In this document: piece by piece, positions 35,010 to 43,322 of the stretch | Layout: each line of letters opens with the position of its first letter | Position numbering within the stretch: position 1 is the first letter of the stretch | Assembly: GCA_044464225.1 (NCBI GenBank) | Contig: JBIQLN010000001.1 | Span: 310,001 to 374,000, forward strand | DNA: 64,000 bases | Reading direction: 5' to 3' | Origin: 66-474 sp044464225 | GTDB taxonomy: Bacteria > Pseudomonadota > Gammaproteobacteria > Xanthomonadales > Rhodanobacteraceae | Notes under the pieces: model-generated | Seen by the model: only the letters and a program-made list of their open reading frames with translations | Told to the model about the DNA's origin: nothing | Database searches by the model: none | Position numbers and translations under genes: made by a program

Positions 35010-35579
35010 TCACCGTGCAGCCGGCAATCCCAGGGAGGATCGCAAGCGGGCGTAGTCTGCCGTGTATTCCGCCTGCTGGGTTTTCGTCAAGGTGCCGACC
35101 GCCAGCTGGCTCATCTTTTGATAATAGGGGCTGCTGGCAGACTGCGATTCAGCCGCAACCTGGAGCCACGCAGCGCCCAGCGACCGATCGGCAGCAACCT
35201 GTGATTTGCCACCGTAGTACAACATCCCCAGCTTGTAAGCCGCGATTGCGCAATCCTTCGAAGCAGCCGTCTTCCATTGCGCAATGGCGTCGGAGTACCG
35301 GCCACTCCGATAGGCCGTTTCACCGTGCGCGAGATCGCGGGAGCCCGACCATGTGCAAGGGTACCCAGAGAACCTTTGTGCCTGGGGCATGGCATTGGCC
35401 TGCCCCAACTTGCCCTGGGTGTACTGACTGAAATAAGACCGGGACAGCAGGGGCGTGAATGTCGCCTGCAATCCGGGATTGGTTGCCCCGCCCGGCGAGG
35501 CCGAGAGCGCTGGTAGCGCGGACCCGATTCCGACGACCGCCGTGCACAGGGACGTAAACAAGACTCGACGATTCAACAT
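35010..35579 (-). CDS. Secreted Sel1-like repeat protein (paralog 1 of 3)
   Basis: 189 aa. Signal peptide MLNRRVLFTSLCTAVVGIGSALPALSA. The mature protein holds one clear TPR/Sel1-like unit: YRSGRYSDAIAQWKTAASKDCAIAAYKLGMLYYGGKSQVAADRSLGAAWLQVAAE. The ADRSLGAAW.xxAAE ending matches NRPLGAAWMVLAAE and DRPLGTAWMFIAAE in the two larger proteins at 38-40 kb, so the three are related. It lacks their N- and C-terminal motifs. A GGGAGG ribosome site and a promoter candidate lie upstream. Function unknown. Confidence 0.75.
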   Translation of the reverse strand: MLNRRVLFTSLCTAVVGIGSALPALSASPGGATNPGLQATFTPLLSRSYFSQYTQGKLGQANAMPQAQRFSGYPCTWSGSRDLAHGETAYRSGRYSDAIAQWKTAASKDCAIAAYKLGMLYYGGKSQVAADRSLGAAWLQVAAESQSASSPYYQKMSQLAVGTLTKTQQAEYTADYARLRSSLGLPAAR

Positions 35580-35612
35580 GATGGCATCCTCCCATTCAGG
35601 TTGTCGGAATCC

Positions 35613-35640
35613 GGTGTACGCTCCCCATAAAAGAAGTCAA
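35613..35640 (-). promoter_or_regulatory. Candidate promoter of the 35-kb Sel1-like gene
   Basis: On the minus strand TTGACT (35640-35635), a 16-base spacer and TACACC (35618-35613) precede the start at 35579 by about 35 bases. Good -35, weak -10. Confidence 0.4.
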
Positions 35641-35724
35641 GGACGACGGCCGGGCGTGCGGGTTCTCGATGCCCGTTGGGCATTATCTGTCCCGCCGGCG
35701 CTCGCCTGACGAATTCTGCGGGAA

Positions 35725-37323
35725 CTATTCGGGGGTCCCGAAAGCCTTCTGGATCGCTTCCAGTTCCCGACCCCGGGTCTCCACGCCGCCGCGCCACAGC
35801 ATCACGCCGGCAACAGTCATCGGCACGGCGATCACCACCGCCGAAACGAGAAAGCTGTCGAACACGCCCGCGACGCCAAGCAAGGCACCCAGGATCCCGC
35901 CAGCCTTGGAGCCCGCCGCGACCAGGCCTGAGCCGGTGCCGCGCAAATGCACCGGATAGATTTCCGCCGCGTACGGAATCATGGTCGCGATGACGCCGCT
36001 GATCGCGATCAGCAACAACACGGTCGCGGCGATCGTGAACGATTGCGCCCGCAAGCCGCCCACCTCGATCGCGGCGAACGCCAGCAAGGCCAGCACCGTC
36101 AGCGCCACGAACAGCACCAGCGTCTTGAAGCTGCTCCAGCGCTGGTACAGCCACACCACCAGCGCGATGCCCGGGATGGCGAGCAGCGCCGACTGCGCCA
36201 TCAGCATGCCGGCCGCGCGCGCATCCAGCCCCAGCTTGTGCAGATTGGCGGGCAGCCATAGCACGAAGCCGAAATTCACCAGCCCCCATGCCAACCCGCA
36301 GGCCATCAAGGCCAGCGTGATGGAGGCGTGGCGGCCGCGCAGCATCCGGCGCAAGCCGGAGCGCGGCCGATGCACTTCCAGCACGGGCGCCTCTACCGGC
36401 GCGGCATCTTTTGCCAGCGCGCGCGGCGAACCCGCGAAACGCGCAAGCACCTCGTGCGCCTGCGCTTCCAGTCCCGCGTTGGCAAGAAAACGCGGTGACT
36501 CGGGGATGAAGCGATTGAGCACCACGATCAATGCGCCCGCCGGCAGGTTCAACAACCACAGCGCGCGCCAACTGAAGGTCGGCTCCAGCAATGCGGCCGC
36601 GCCCGACGCTGCCAGGTAACCCGCCGACGTGCCGGCGCCACCCAGCGCCACGAGGAGCCAACCGCGATGGCGCGCAGGCACGGTTTCCGCCATCAGCGTG
36701 AACGCAATCGGCAACATGCCGCCGGCGGCCGCCCCCATCATGAAACACATCACGATGTTCCATTCGAACGACGGCATCGTGCCGCAGATCGCGGTGCCCA
36801 TGAACAGCAGCGCCGACAACAGGATGGCCGCTCGCCGCCCGAACACGTCGGCGAGCCTGCCCCACGCCACCGAACCGGCCGCGGTGCCGACCAGGGCCGA
36901 CAACGCGAGATAGCCCGCCCGCGACACGCCGATGCCGTACTCGTGCGCCATGCCCGGCATCACGAACGCAATCGAAGCCGGCTTCATCACGTCGATCGTC
37001 AATGCCAGCACCAGCACCGCAACCAGTCTCCAGTGCTCGAAGTTCAGCGGAACCCCGTCGGCGACGTGCCAATGCAGTCGGTCTCCACCCCGCGTGGTCA
37101 GCCGTACCTGCGCGAGGCGGGGCATCAAACCCCAGGCTGCCAGCAGGACACCGGCCGGAATCAGCGCCATCCCCAGCAGCATTTCCGGATCCATGGGCAT
37201 CCCGGCCAGATGGAAATGCATGGGAGCGGCCATCACGTACATGGGCAAATGCAGGCACACGCCCGTGGCGACGACCAGGCATCCGAACCAGAACGCCACG
37301 GGATGATGAAAAGTGATGCGCAT
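35725..37323 (-). CDS. MFS transporter (sugar/aromatic acid porter type)
   Basis: 532 aa. Two or three membrane segments at the N-terminus (FWFGCLVVATGVCLHLPMYV, LLGMALIPAGVLLAAWGL) precede a standard 12-segment MFS core beginning LVAVLVLALTIDVMKPASIAFVMPG. Motif A is AGSVAWGRLADVFGRRAAILLSA; ARHRGWLLVALGGAGTSAGYLAASG follows. Charged patches such as PESPRFLANAGLEAQAHEVLARFAG match the metabolite/sugar porter loop. The N-terminal extra segments are unusual. Substrate not predictable. Confidence 0.85.
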   Translation of the reverse strand: MRITFHHPVAFWFGCLVVATGVCLHLPMYVMAAPMHFHLAGMPMDPEMLLGMALIPAGVLLAAWGLMPRLAQVRLTTRGGDRLHWHVADGVPLNFEHWRLVAVLVLALTIDVMKPASIAFVMPGMAHEYGIGVSRAGYLALSALVGTAAGSVAWGRLADVFGRRAAILLSALLFMGTAICGTMPSFEWNIVMCFMMGAAAGGMLPIAFTLMAETVPARHRGWLLVALGGAGTSAGYLAASGAAALLEPTFSWRALWLLNLPAGALIVVLNRFIPESPRFLANAGLEAQAHEVLARFAGSPRALAKDAAPVEAPVLEVHRPRSGLRRMLRGRHASITLALMACGLAWGLVNFGFVLWLPANLHKLGLDARAAGMLMAQSALLAIPGIALVVWLYQRWSSFKTLVLFVALTVLALLAFAAIEVGGLRAQSFTIAATVLLLIAISGVIATMIPYAAEIYPVHLRGTGSGLVAAGSKAGGILGALLGVAGVFDSFLVSAVVIAVPMTVAGVMLWRGGVETRGRELEAIQKAFGTPE

Positions 37324-37463
37324 CGGCGGATCAACATGAACAGGCGATAAAGACTAGCAGGCGTGACACCGATGAATGCCCACTGATCTGCCCTGGAGGA
37401 ATTCACGCGTCGTTGATCGGCGGTTGCCCAAGCTGATCCCAACGTCATCCACGGAGTAACGCC

Positions 37464-37949
37464 ATGCAAAAGCACATGCTTGCCGCAGCGCTGTCCGCGA
37501 TCCTGCTGCTGGCCGGGAGTGCCGCTTCCGCGCAGGACGCGCCGATGCAGACCACGACGACCACGACGACCACTCGCGTCGATTCGCCCGCGGGCGCCCT
37601 GAGCGAATCGGCGATCAAGGCCGACATCGCGAATGCGGGATACCAGGAAGTGAAGGACCTCGAGTTCGAGGACGGCGTGTGGCAGGCCGAGGCACGGGGC
37701 GGCAATGACAAATGGGTGCATATCAAAGTGGGGCCGACCACCGGCAAGGTGTACGAGGCCGATGCACCCTCCCGGCTCAACGAGGACGAAATCAAGGCCA
37801 AGTTGACCGCGCAGGGCTACCAGGATGTCGACGACGTGGAGTTCGACGACGGCCTGTGGAGTGCCGATGCGACCAATCCGCAGGGCAAGAAGGTGGACCT
37901 GCTGGTGGACCCGAATGACGGCAGCGTGGTGGCGGTCAAGCAGGATTGA
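37464..37949 (+). CDS. Secreted protein with two PepSY-like repeats
   Basis: 161 aa. Signal peptide MQKHMLAAALSAILLLAGSAASAQ, a short polythreonine stretch encoded by repeated ACG/ACC codons (37552-37575), then two tandem units: IKADIANAGYQEVKDLEFEDGVWQAEA...TGKVYEAD and IKAKLTAQGYQDVDDVEFDDGLWSADA...DGSVVAVK. Each is a PepSY-type alpha/beta unit. Such proteins are periplasmic; proposed roles include peptidase inhibition or sensing. GGAG precedes the ATG. Confidence 0.85.
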   Translation: MQKHMLAAALSAILLLAGSAASAQDAPMQTTTTTTTTRVDSPAGALSESAIKADIANAGYQEVKDLEFEDGVWQAEARGGNDKWVHIKVGPTTGKVYEADAPSRLNEDEIKAKLTAQGYQDVDDVEFDDGLWSADATNPQGKKVDLLVDPNDGSVVAVKQD

Positions 37950-37993
37950 TCGCGACTTGATCGACCGTCCGCCATCACGATTCGTTTGAATGG

Positions 37994-38028
37994 AAAGCCG
38001 GCGCGAACCATTGCGCCGGCTTTGTTTT
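37994..38028. terminator. Bidirectional rho-independent terminator
   Basis: AAAGCCGGCGC (37994-38004) and GCGCCGGCTTT (38013-38023) are perfect 11-base complements around GAACCATT, followed by GTTTT on the plus strand and preceded by a short A run that reads as T on the minus strand. It sits between the convergent PepSY and Sel1-like genes and can serve both. Confidence 0.9.
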
Positions 38029-38036
38029 CGCCGCGG

Positions 38037-38921
38037 TCACGCGCTGCGCGGATGTGCGGGTGCCGGGATCCGGTCGTCGCCCTGTCGGGGTGCGGGCCGA
38101 TTGCCTCCCTCCGGTTTCACTGGCGTCAGCGGCTCAACTTCCACCGTACCGTGGCGATTCTTGAGGAAGACCGGATCATACGGATCGTCGCTTTGCTGGA
38201 ATTGCCGGTAGGCGACCGAACCGTCGATCGAACCGCTTTGTAGCACCTCAAAGGCCGTACTGGCGACATGCGCGGATCGTCCATCCATGCCCAGCGATTT
38301 GGGCGTATGCCCCCCATCCAGAACGCCTACCCGAAGCTCGCCCACCGCCCCACCGGCCCGCGTGCCCGTTTGATGCGTCCGGACATACGCCCACTGGGCC
38401 TTGGCCCGCCGGAGCGCGACCTGGTCTCCATAGGTTTGCTTGAGCTCGTTCCACAATTGATCGGTGCGCGCAAATTCCGCCTTGCTCAATACGGTGACCA
38501 TCAGGTCTCGCGCCTTCACGTACTGGAGCTGGCCGCGCTCGGCCGCCAGCACCATCCACGCCGCTCCGAGCGGGCGGTTCGCCGGAACTCCATGGCCCTT
38601 GAAGTACATCACGGCTAGGTTGTACTCGGCCGGCTTGTATGCCCACGACGCCGCGACCTTGTACATGTCGATCGCGTGCCGGTAATCGCCCTTGCGGAAA
38701 GCCTCCACGCCATAGGCAAAAAATTTCACGCCCGGCCGGCCATCCGATTCGGGCGTGTTGAAGTGCGCGTTCGACATCGGGCCCGCGGACGCATCGGAAC
38801 CGTAATCGGGAGCAACGATGCCGCCGGTGGTGGCCAGCCCCTGTGCCGACGCCACCCCGCCGATCGCCAGTGCGGTTGCACCTGCCAAAACGATGGAAAA
38901 CAAGATCGCGGGTCTGCTCAT
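38037..38921 (-). CDS. Secreted Sel1-like protein with C-terminal GSVAYRQ motif (paralog 2)
   Basis: 294 aa. Signal peptide ending GGVASAQ. The mature protein begins with HFNTPESDGRPGVKFFAYGVEAF, has a Sel1-like helical hairpin (YRHAIDMYKVAASWAYKPAEYNLAVMYFKGHG...NRPLGAAWMVLAAERG), a basic helix and a C-terminal block SIDGSVAYRQFQQSDDPYDPVFLKNRHGTVEVEPL. All three blocks recur in the neighbouring paralog. It overlaps that gene by four bases (ATGA), so they are one operon. Function unknown; likely periplasmic or secreted. Confidence 0.8.
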   Translation of the reverse strand: MSRPAILFSIVLAGATALAIGGVASAQGLATTGGIVAPDYGSDASAGPMSNAHFNTPESDGRPGVKFFAYGVEAFRKGDYRHAIDMYKVAASWAYKPAEYNLAVMYFKGHGVPANRPLGAAWMVLAAERGQLQYVKARDLMVTVLSKAEFARTDQLWNELKQTYGDQVALRRAKAQWAYVRTHQTGTRAGGAVGELRVGVLDGGHTPKSLGMDGRSAHVASTAFEVLQSGSIDGSVAYRQFQQSDDPYDPVFLKNRHGTVEVEPLTPVKPEGGNRPAPRQGDDRIPAPAHPRSA

Positions 38922-39832
38922 GGCTGCGTGTCCTTGTCATGCTGCGTTTTCGACGCGTTCTCTCCCGCAGGTCCGGACGATTTGGCCTGCTTCGCCGTCG
39001 GGGCTGCTGCGCCCTCGGCGGTTTGCCGCAACGGGCCCACGGTGGCCGTGCCGGTGCGATTTTTGAGGAACTTGACGTCGTACGGGTTGCTGCTCTCCTG
39101 CATCTGCCGGTAGGCCACACTGCCGTCCTCGGAAGCGCCATTTAGCACTTGAGAAGCGCTCGTCGCGCTGCGGGACACACTACCTGCTCCCGCGGTGTAA
39201 CCACCCGGAGCGCCGTACGAGCCGCTGCCATCGTGCAGTCCGACCTTGAGGTTGCCGACCTCTCCGCCCACGCGACTGCCGGTTTTCTTCGATTTCGCGA
39301 AACGCCACTGCACCCCGGCGCGGTGCATCGCGACCTCGTGGCCGTATTTTTTCTGCAGCCGCTGATAGTCCGCCCATGCTTCGGTACGCTCCGAATCATC
39401 GAGGTCGCTGACCATCACATGGCGTGCATACTTGTACGTCGGGCTGCCATTCTCCGCGGCGATGAACATCCAGGCCGTCCCCAACGGCCGATCGACGGGA
39501 AACCCGCCTTCGCCCTTGAAGTACAGGATGCCGAGATTGTAGGCCGCCGGCTCATAGGCCCAAAAAGCCGACAACTCGAGCCGGTTGACCGCGTACTTGA
39601 TGTCCTTCTGCGACCACGCAGCCATGCCCTGGGCGAAGAACCTGACGCCCGGTCGGCCATCCGATTCCGGCGTATTGAAATGGGTGTTGGACAGGAAGCT
39701 GGAAGAATCACTCGATCCGTAATCGGGCGCCGCCACCTCGGGGCTCTTTGTCTGCGCGGACACCGAGCCACCGAACGCAAAGGCGATGGAAACAGGGAGC
39801 AAGGACATGGAGAGCAAAGGTCTGGATTTCAT
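38918..39832 (-). CDS. Secreted Sel1-like protein with C-terminal GSVAYRQ motif (paralog 3)
   Basis: 304 aa. Signal peptide MKSRPLLSMSLLPVSIAFAFGGSVSAQ. It shares HFNTPESDGRPGVRFFAQGMAAW, the hairpin AFWAYEPAAYNLGILYFKGEGGFPVDRPLGTAWMFIAAENG and the C-terminal SEDGSVAYRQMQESSNPYDVKFLKNRTGT with paralog 2. It has a glycine/serine-rich insert (DGSGSYGAPGGYTAGAGSVSRS) before that block. Start MKSRP at 39832 was chosen for the signal peptide; the frame remains open upstream. First gene of the two-gene unit. Function unknown. Confidence 0.8.
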   Translation of the reverse strand: MKSRPLLSMSLLPVSIAFAFGGSVSAQTKSPEVAAPDYGSSDSSSFLSNTHFNTPESDGRPGVRFFAQGMAAWSQKDIKYAVNRLELSAFWAYEPAAYNLGILYFKGEGGFPVDRPLGTAWMFIAAENGSPTYKYARHVMVSDLDDSERTEAWADYQRLQKKYGHEVAMHRAGVQWRFAKSKKTGSRVGGEVGNLKVGLHDGSGSYGAPGGYTAGAGSVSRSATSASQVLNGASEDGSVAYRQMQESSNPYDVKFLKNRTGTATVGPLRQTAEGAAAPTAKQAKSSGPAGENASKTQHDKDTQP

Positions 39833-40013
39833 CGCAGCTGCTCCTCCATGGCGGACCGGATGCGTATGGTCTACTCCGCTTGCAGCCAGACCGCAACCTT
39901 GGGCCCCGGAACCGGATGCGGCCATTCCCTACACGACAGTGCGGCGACGGCTGCTGGCGGCAGCAGGGCACGGATCCGATCATCGGGAGCTTGATCTGAC
40001 CGGGAGGAGAATC

Positions 40014-40667
40014 ATGGACATCGGGCGGCCCTGCATCACCGGGAATCCACACGCCATCATGGCGCGCATCGCCCATCGTGCGACGACACGAACGATCTTC
40101 GCCCTGCTGCTGGTGGCCTTGGCCGCCAGTGCCCACGCGGCATCGGTGTACCGCTGCACGGATGCAAACGGATACATGTCATTCCAGGACGTTCCATGCG
40201 CCGCGCATGCACGACAGCGCAAGCTCGACCTGCATCCGCTGCCGGCGATAGGCAATCCGGCCGAGGTTGCCGCGGCGGAGCATCGGGCGCATGCCGCGCA
40301 TGCGCGCTCCGAGCGCAGCACGCGCAAAAAGCGCATCCCGCGACGCCGATCGCACGTGAAACCCGAAATGTCATGGGAGTGCCGTGCCGCGGATGGCGAG
40401 GTGTTCTACCGGCACACCCGTTGCCCTTCGTCGATTCCGGGCGATGGTGTCGTCCGAACCGGCTACGCGGAGAAACAGTCCCCAGGTAACACGCGCGCGC
40501 GGCACAACGCCTGGAGCCGCGTGCGCGTGCACGCCGCCAAGGTTCCACGCGCGGAAGCGTGCCGGCGCATCCACTCCGCGGGCGCGGCGGTGCGGGACGG
40601 CCATCTGCGCGATGCCGACGTCTCCACCTACGATCACCTGATGGGACGAGATCCCTGCGGTCAATGA
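40014..40667 (+). CDS. DUF4124-like periplasmic protein
   Basis: 217 aa. AGGAG lies five bases before ATG 40014. A signal-like segment (TIFALLLVALAASAHA) is followed by SVYRCTDANGYMSFQDVPCA, the DUF4124 pattern (VYRWVDENG...YSDxPC). A strongly basic middle region (RSERSTRKKRIPRRRSH) and a second Cys pair (SWECRAADGEVFYRHTRCPSS) repeat the theme, suggesting two copies of the small domain. An internal ATG at 40059 would give a more compact signal peptide. Function unknown. Confidence 0.75.
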   Translation: MDIGRPCITGNPHAIMARIAHRATTRTIFALLLVALAASAHAASVYRCTDANGYMSFQDVPCAAHARQRKLDLHPLPAIGNPAEVAAAEHRAHAAHARSERSTRKKRIPRRRSHVKPEMSWECRAADGEVFYRHTRCPSSIPGDGVVRTGYAEKQSPGNTRARHNAWSRVRVHAAKVPRAEACRRIHSAGAAVRDGHLRDADVSTYDHLMGRDPCGQ

Positions 40668-40683
40668 CGGGCGTGGTCGTCGA

Positions 40684-41634
40684 TCATGAGGCTTTCGCCC
40701 GCCGGCGCGGTGCGCGCGACGGGCGGGATCGCGCATGCTGGGCGGCGAACCCGATCGGTGGCGCCTTTCGGAACTCGGCGGCTTCTTCCAGCAGCCATTC
40801 GCGGAACGCCATGAACCCCGAACATTTGCGCGAACGCTCGGGATAGACGAGGTAATGCCATCGTCGGGCCTTCATGAGTTGCGGAAACAGTGCCACCAGC
40901 TGGCCGGTTTCGATCAGCGGCCGCACCATGGTCGTGCGTCCGAGCGCGACACCGATGCCCTCCACCGCGGCGCGCTGGCGTGATTCGGAATCGCTGAAGG
41001 ACGCCGCATAACGCCGGGGCGGCTTGCCGCCATGCAGCGCGAACCACTCCTGCCAGGGGTCCTCCGGGCACAACAACGGCAGTTCGCCGAGGTCTTCCAG
41101 CCGCGGCCGCTTGCGCCCGGCAAGCAGAGAAGGACTGGCGACCGGCGTCAGCCATTCCTCCAGCAGCGATTCCACCACGAGTCCCGGCCACTCGCCCACT
41201 CCGTAGCGCAAAGCCGCGTCGAAGCGGCCATCCGCGAAGTCCACCAGATCGATGGACGATTCGAGGTTCAATTCGACCTCGGGGTGCCGCGTGACGAACC
41301 GCGGCAACCGCGGCAGCAGCCAACTCGATGTCATCGACGGCATCGCGGACAACGACAAGGCGTTGTTGTTGCGGCCGCACAGCGGCTTCAGGGCGTCCTC
41401 GATCGCCTCCAGGTGCGGCGCCACGTTGTCGAGCAGCCGCTGGCCCTCGGCGGTCAGCTTCAGGCCGCGCGGACCACGCACGAACAGGGTGCAGGCGACG
41501 CGCTCCTCCAGCAGCCGGATCTGGTGGCTCAGGGCGCTCACCGTGAGGTGCAGGCGCTCGGCGGCGCGGGTGAGGTTCTGCGCACGCGCGGCCGCGACGA
41601 AGGTCTGCAGCGAGTTGAGTGGTGCCCGGCTCAT
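40684..41634 (-). CDS. LysR-family regulator, GcvA-like
   Basis: 316 aa. N-terminal helix-turn-helix LNSLQTFVAAARAQNLTRAAERLHLTVSALSHQIRLLEERVACTLFVRGPRGLKLT and a full effector domain (LSLSAMPSMTSSWLLPRLPRFVTRHPEVELNLESS) place it in the GcvA/AmpR-like branch. The C-terminus is basic (ARSRPSRAPRRRAKAS). It is divergent from an EamA-type exporter and starts four bases from a strong dyad, so it probably regulates itself and the transporter-cupin pair. Confidence 0.93.
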   Translation of the reverse strand: MSRAPLNSLQTFVAAARAQNLTRAAERLHLTVSALSHQIRLLEERVACTLFVRGPRGLKLTAEGQRLLDNVAPHLEAIEDALKPLCGRNNNALSLSAMPSMTSSWLLPRLPRFVTRHPEVELNLESSIDLVDFADGRFDAALRYGVGEWPGLVVESLLEEWLTPVASPSLLAGRKRPRLEDLGELPLLCPEDPWQEWFALHGGKPPRRYAASFSDSESRQRAAVEGIGVALGRTTMVRPLIETGQLVALFPQLMKARRWHYLVYPERSRKCSGFMAFREWLLEEAAEFRKAPPIGFAAQHARSRPSRAPRRRAKAS

Positions 41635-41637
41635 GTT

Positions 41638-41668
41638 CGATTTTCCTCAACGCTCGGTTGAAAAATCG
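41638..41668. promoter_or_regulatory. Dyad operator in the LysR/EamA divergent region
   Basis: CGATTTT (41638-41644) and AAAATCG (41662-41668) flank TCAAC (41647-41651) and GTTGA (41657-41661), making a nested palindrome of 31 bases next to the LysR start codon. TCAAC-N5-GTTGA has the T-N-A dyad form typical of LysR sites. Confidence 0.55.
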
Positions 41669-41744
41669 TCGCTTCCGCAACGCGGTGGAGCGGCCTAATT
41701 TTGCGTGACACAGGGCATCCGTGCAACACGTCTGGAGGTGCGAC

Positions 41745-42815
41745 ATGTTGAGGGAATTGGCAAGACTATCGGGCAGCATGCTGTTTGCGGGGGGATACCT
41801 CACGGACCCCGCGACGCTGCGGACGCTGGCGCGCGACGAGGCAACGCCTGCACGAACCGCGCGCGGCGGGCGGCGCGTGCGGGTCGTCCAGCACGCGTTC
41901 GACTGGCGCACCCCGGTCGAACTGGCATTCCTTGCGGCGATCTGGGGCGGCTCGTTCCTGTTCTTGAGGATCGCCGCGCCCGAATTCGGACCGGTTCCAT
42001 TGGTGGACGTGCGCCTCGCACTCGGCGCATTCGTGCTGGCGCCGTTCCTGTGGCGTGCACGCCGGCAACTTGCCGCCACGGGCTGGTTCAAGATCATGGC
42101 GATCGGGCTGGTCAATACCTTGCTGCCGTTCCTGCTGTTCGCGTGGAGCGCGGAACGCGCGCCGGCCGGCGTCAGCGCGATCGTCAACAGCATGTCGGTG
42201 CCGTTCGCGGCGCTCGCGGCATTCGTGCTGTTCCGGGACCCGATCGGCATGCGGCGTATGGCGGGCCTGGTGATCGGCTTGATCGGCGTGGTGGTGCTGG
42301 CCAGCGGCGACGTGGACGGCGCAGGCGTCGGTCCCGCGGTGGCGGCCGGCGCGGGCGCGGCGCTTCTGTATGGCGTTTCCGCGAACCTGGTGAAGCGCTA
42401 TTTCGCGGGTCTGCCGCCTGCCGCGGTGGCAGCTGCGACGCTGGCGTGGGGCGCGGTACTGCTGGCGCCGTTCGCGGCGTGGCAGTGGCCCTCGGCGCCC
42501 GTTCCGATGCAGGCGTGGTTGAGCCTGCTCGCGCTGAGCGTGGTCTGCACCGGCGCAGCGTACGCCGTTTACTTCCGCCTGATCCAGCGCGTCGGTGCAC
42601 CGCGCGCGACCATGGTGACGTACCTGGTGCCGGTGTTCGGCGTGCTGTGGGCGTGGCTCGCGCTGGGCGAACCGCTGACGATCAGCATGGCATTCGGTGG
42701 CGTCCTGATCCTGGGCGGCATGCTGTTCGGCCAGACACGGGCGCGTGCGAAGCGCGTACCTCATGCGACGAAGGTGCACGCCTCCGCGCGCCCTTGCGCC
42801 GATTGCCGGACCTGA
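41745..42815 (+). CDS. EamA/DMT-family transporter with N-terminal extension
   Basis: 356 aa; GGAGG lies six bases before ATG 41745. The EamA core starts at about residue 60 (PVELAFLAAIWGGSFLFLRIAAPEFGPVPLVDVRLALGAFVLAPFL) and has ten membrane segments in two repeats (second: VVCTGAAYAVYFRLIQRVGAPRATMVTYLVPVFGVLWAWLALGEPL). The first 55 residues (MLRELARLSGSMLFAGGYLTDPATLRTLARDE...) are not part of the family and may be a fused small protein. Probably a metabolite exporter; substrate unknown. Divergent from LysR. Confidence 0.88.
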   Translation: MLRELARLSGSMLFAGGYLTDPATLRTLARDEATPARTARGGRRVRVVQHAFDWRTPVELAFLAAIWGGSFLFLRIAAPEFGPVPLVDVRLALGAFVLAPFLWRARRQLAATGWFKIMAIGLVNTLLPFLLFAWSAERAPAGVSAIVNSMSVPFAALAAFVLFRDPIGMRRMAGLVIGLIGVVVLASGDVDGAGVGPAVAAGAGAALLYGVSANLVKRYFAGLPPAAVAAATLAWGAVLLAPFAAWQWPSAPVPMQAWLSLLALSVVCTGAAYAVYFRLIQRVGAPRATMVTYLVPVFGVLWAWLALGEPLTISMAFGGVLILGGMLFGQTRARAKRVPHATKVHASARPCADCRT

Positions 42816-42847
42816 GAGCCGCGATGGTTTTCCCGCGAGGAGTCGAC

Positions 42848-43246
42848 ATGCAATCCGGATTTCCGACGGCCGCCGAATATGCGTCCGAACCCGCCCGCCA
42901 CCCGGCCCTGACCGTCATCGACATTCGTTCGGAACAGGCCGCCGCCAGCGATCGTTACAGCAACCGCGTCGTGTTCGACATCAACGAGAGCTGCATGCGG
43001 CTCGCGGTGTTCGAGGGAGAGTATCGCTGGCACCACCATCCGGATTCCGACGAGCTTTTTCTCGTGGTGGCGGGCGAGCTCCAGATCGATTTCGAGGATG
43101 GCGCCCGCGTGACGTTGACCGAATGGCAAAGCATCGTGGTGCCGGCGGCAACCGTGCATCGGACGCGGGCGATCGGTCGCACGGTCAATCTCACGTTTGA
43201 AAGGCACAACGCAAGGACCGAGTTCGTCGAGAAAACCGATCCTTGA
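42848..43246 (+). CDS. Single-domain cupin protein
   Basis: 132 aa; AGGAG lies five bases before ATG 42848. The cupin barrel shows FEGEYRWHHHPDSDELFLVVAGELQIDFEDG (metal-binding HHH...E) and SIVVPAATVHRTRAIG (second His motif). Close relatives are small metal-binding cupins of unknown substrate. It lies 32 bases after the EamA transporter and is likely cotranscribed with it. Confidence 0.9.
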   Translation: MQSGFPTAAEYASEPARHPALTVIDIRSEQAAASDRYSNRVVFDINESCMRLAVFEGEYRWHHHPDSDELFLVVAGELQIDFEDGARVTLTEWQSIVVPAATVHRTRAIGRTVNLTFERHNARTEFVEKTDP

Positions 43247-43322
43247 CCGGAGGGATGCGATGCCGCTTGGTGGCAAGTCCTGATCGATCCGAACCATCGA
43301 GGGCGGCGGCTATACTCGGGGC

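Noticed and set aside
37552..37575. Threonine codon repeat (ACG/ACC) as a phase-variable tract
   Set aside because: The tract is short, made of mixed trinucleotides, and length changes would keep the frame, so it cannot switch expression.
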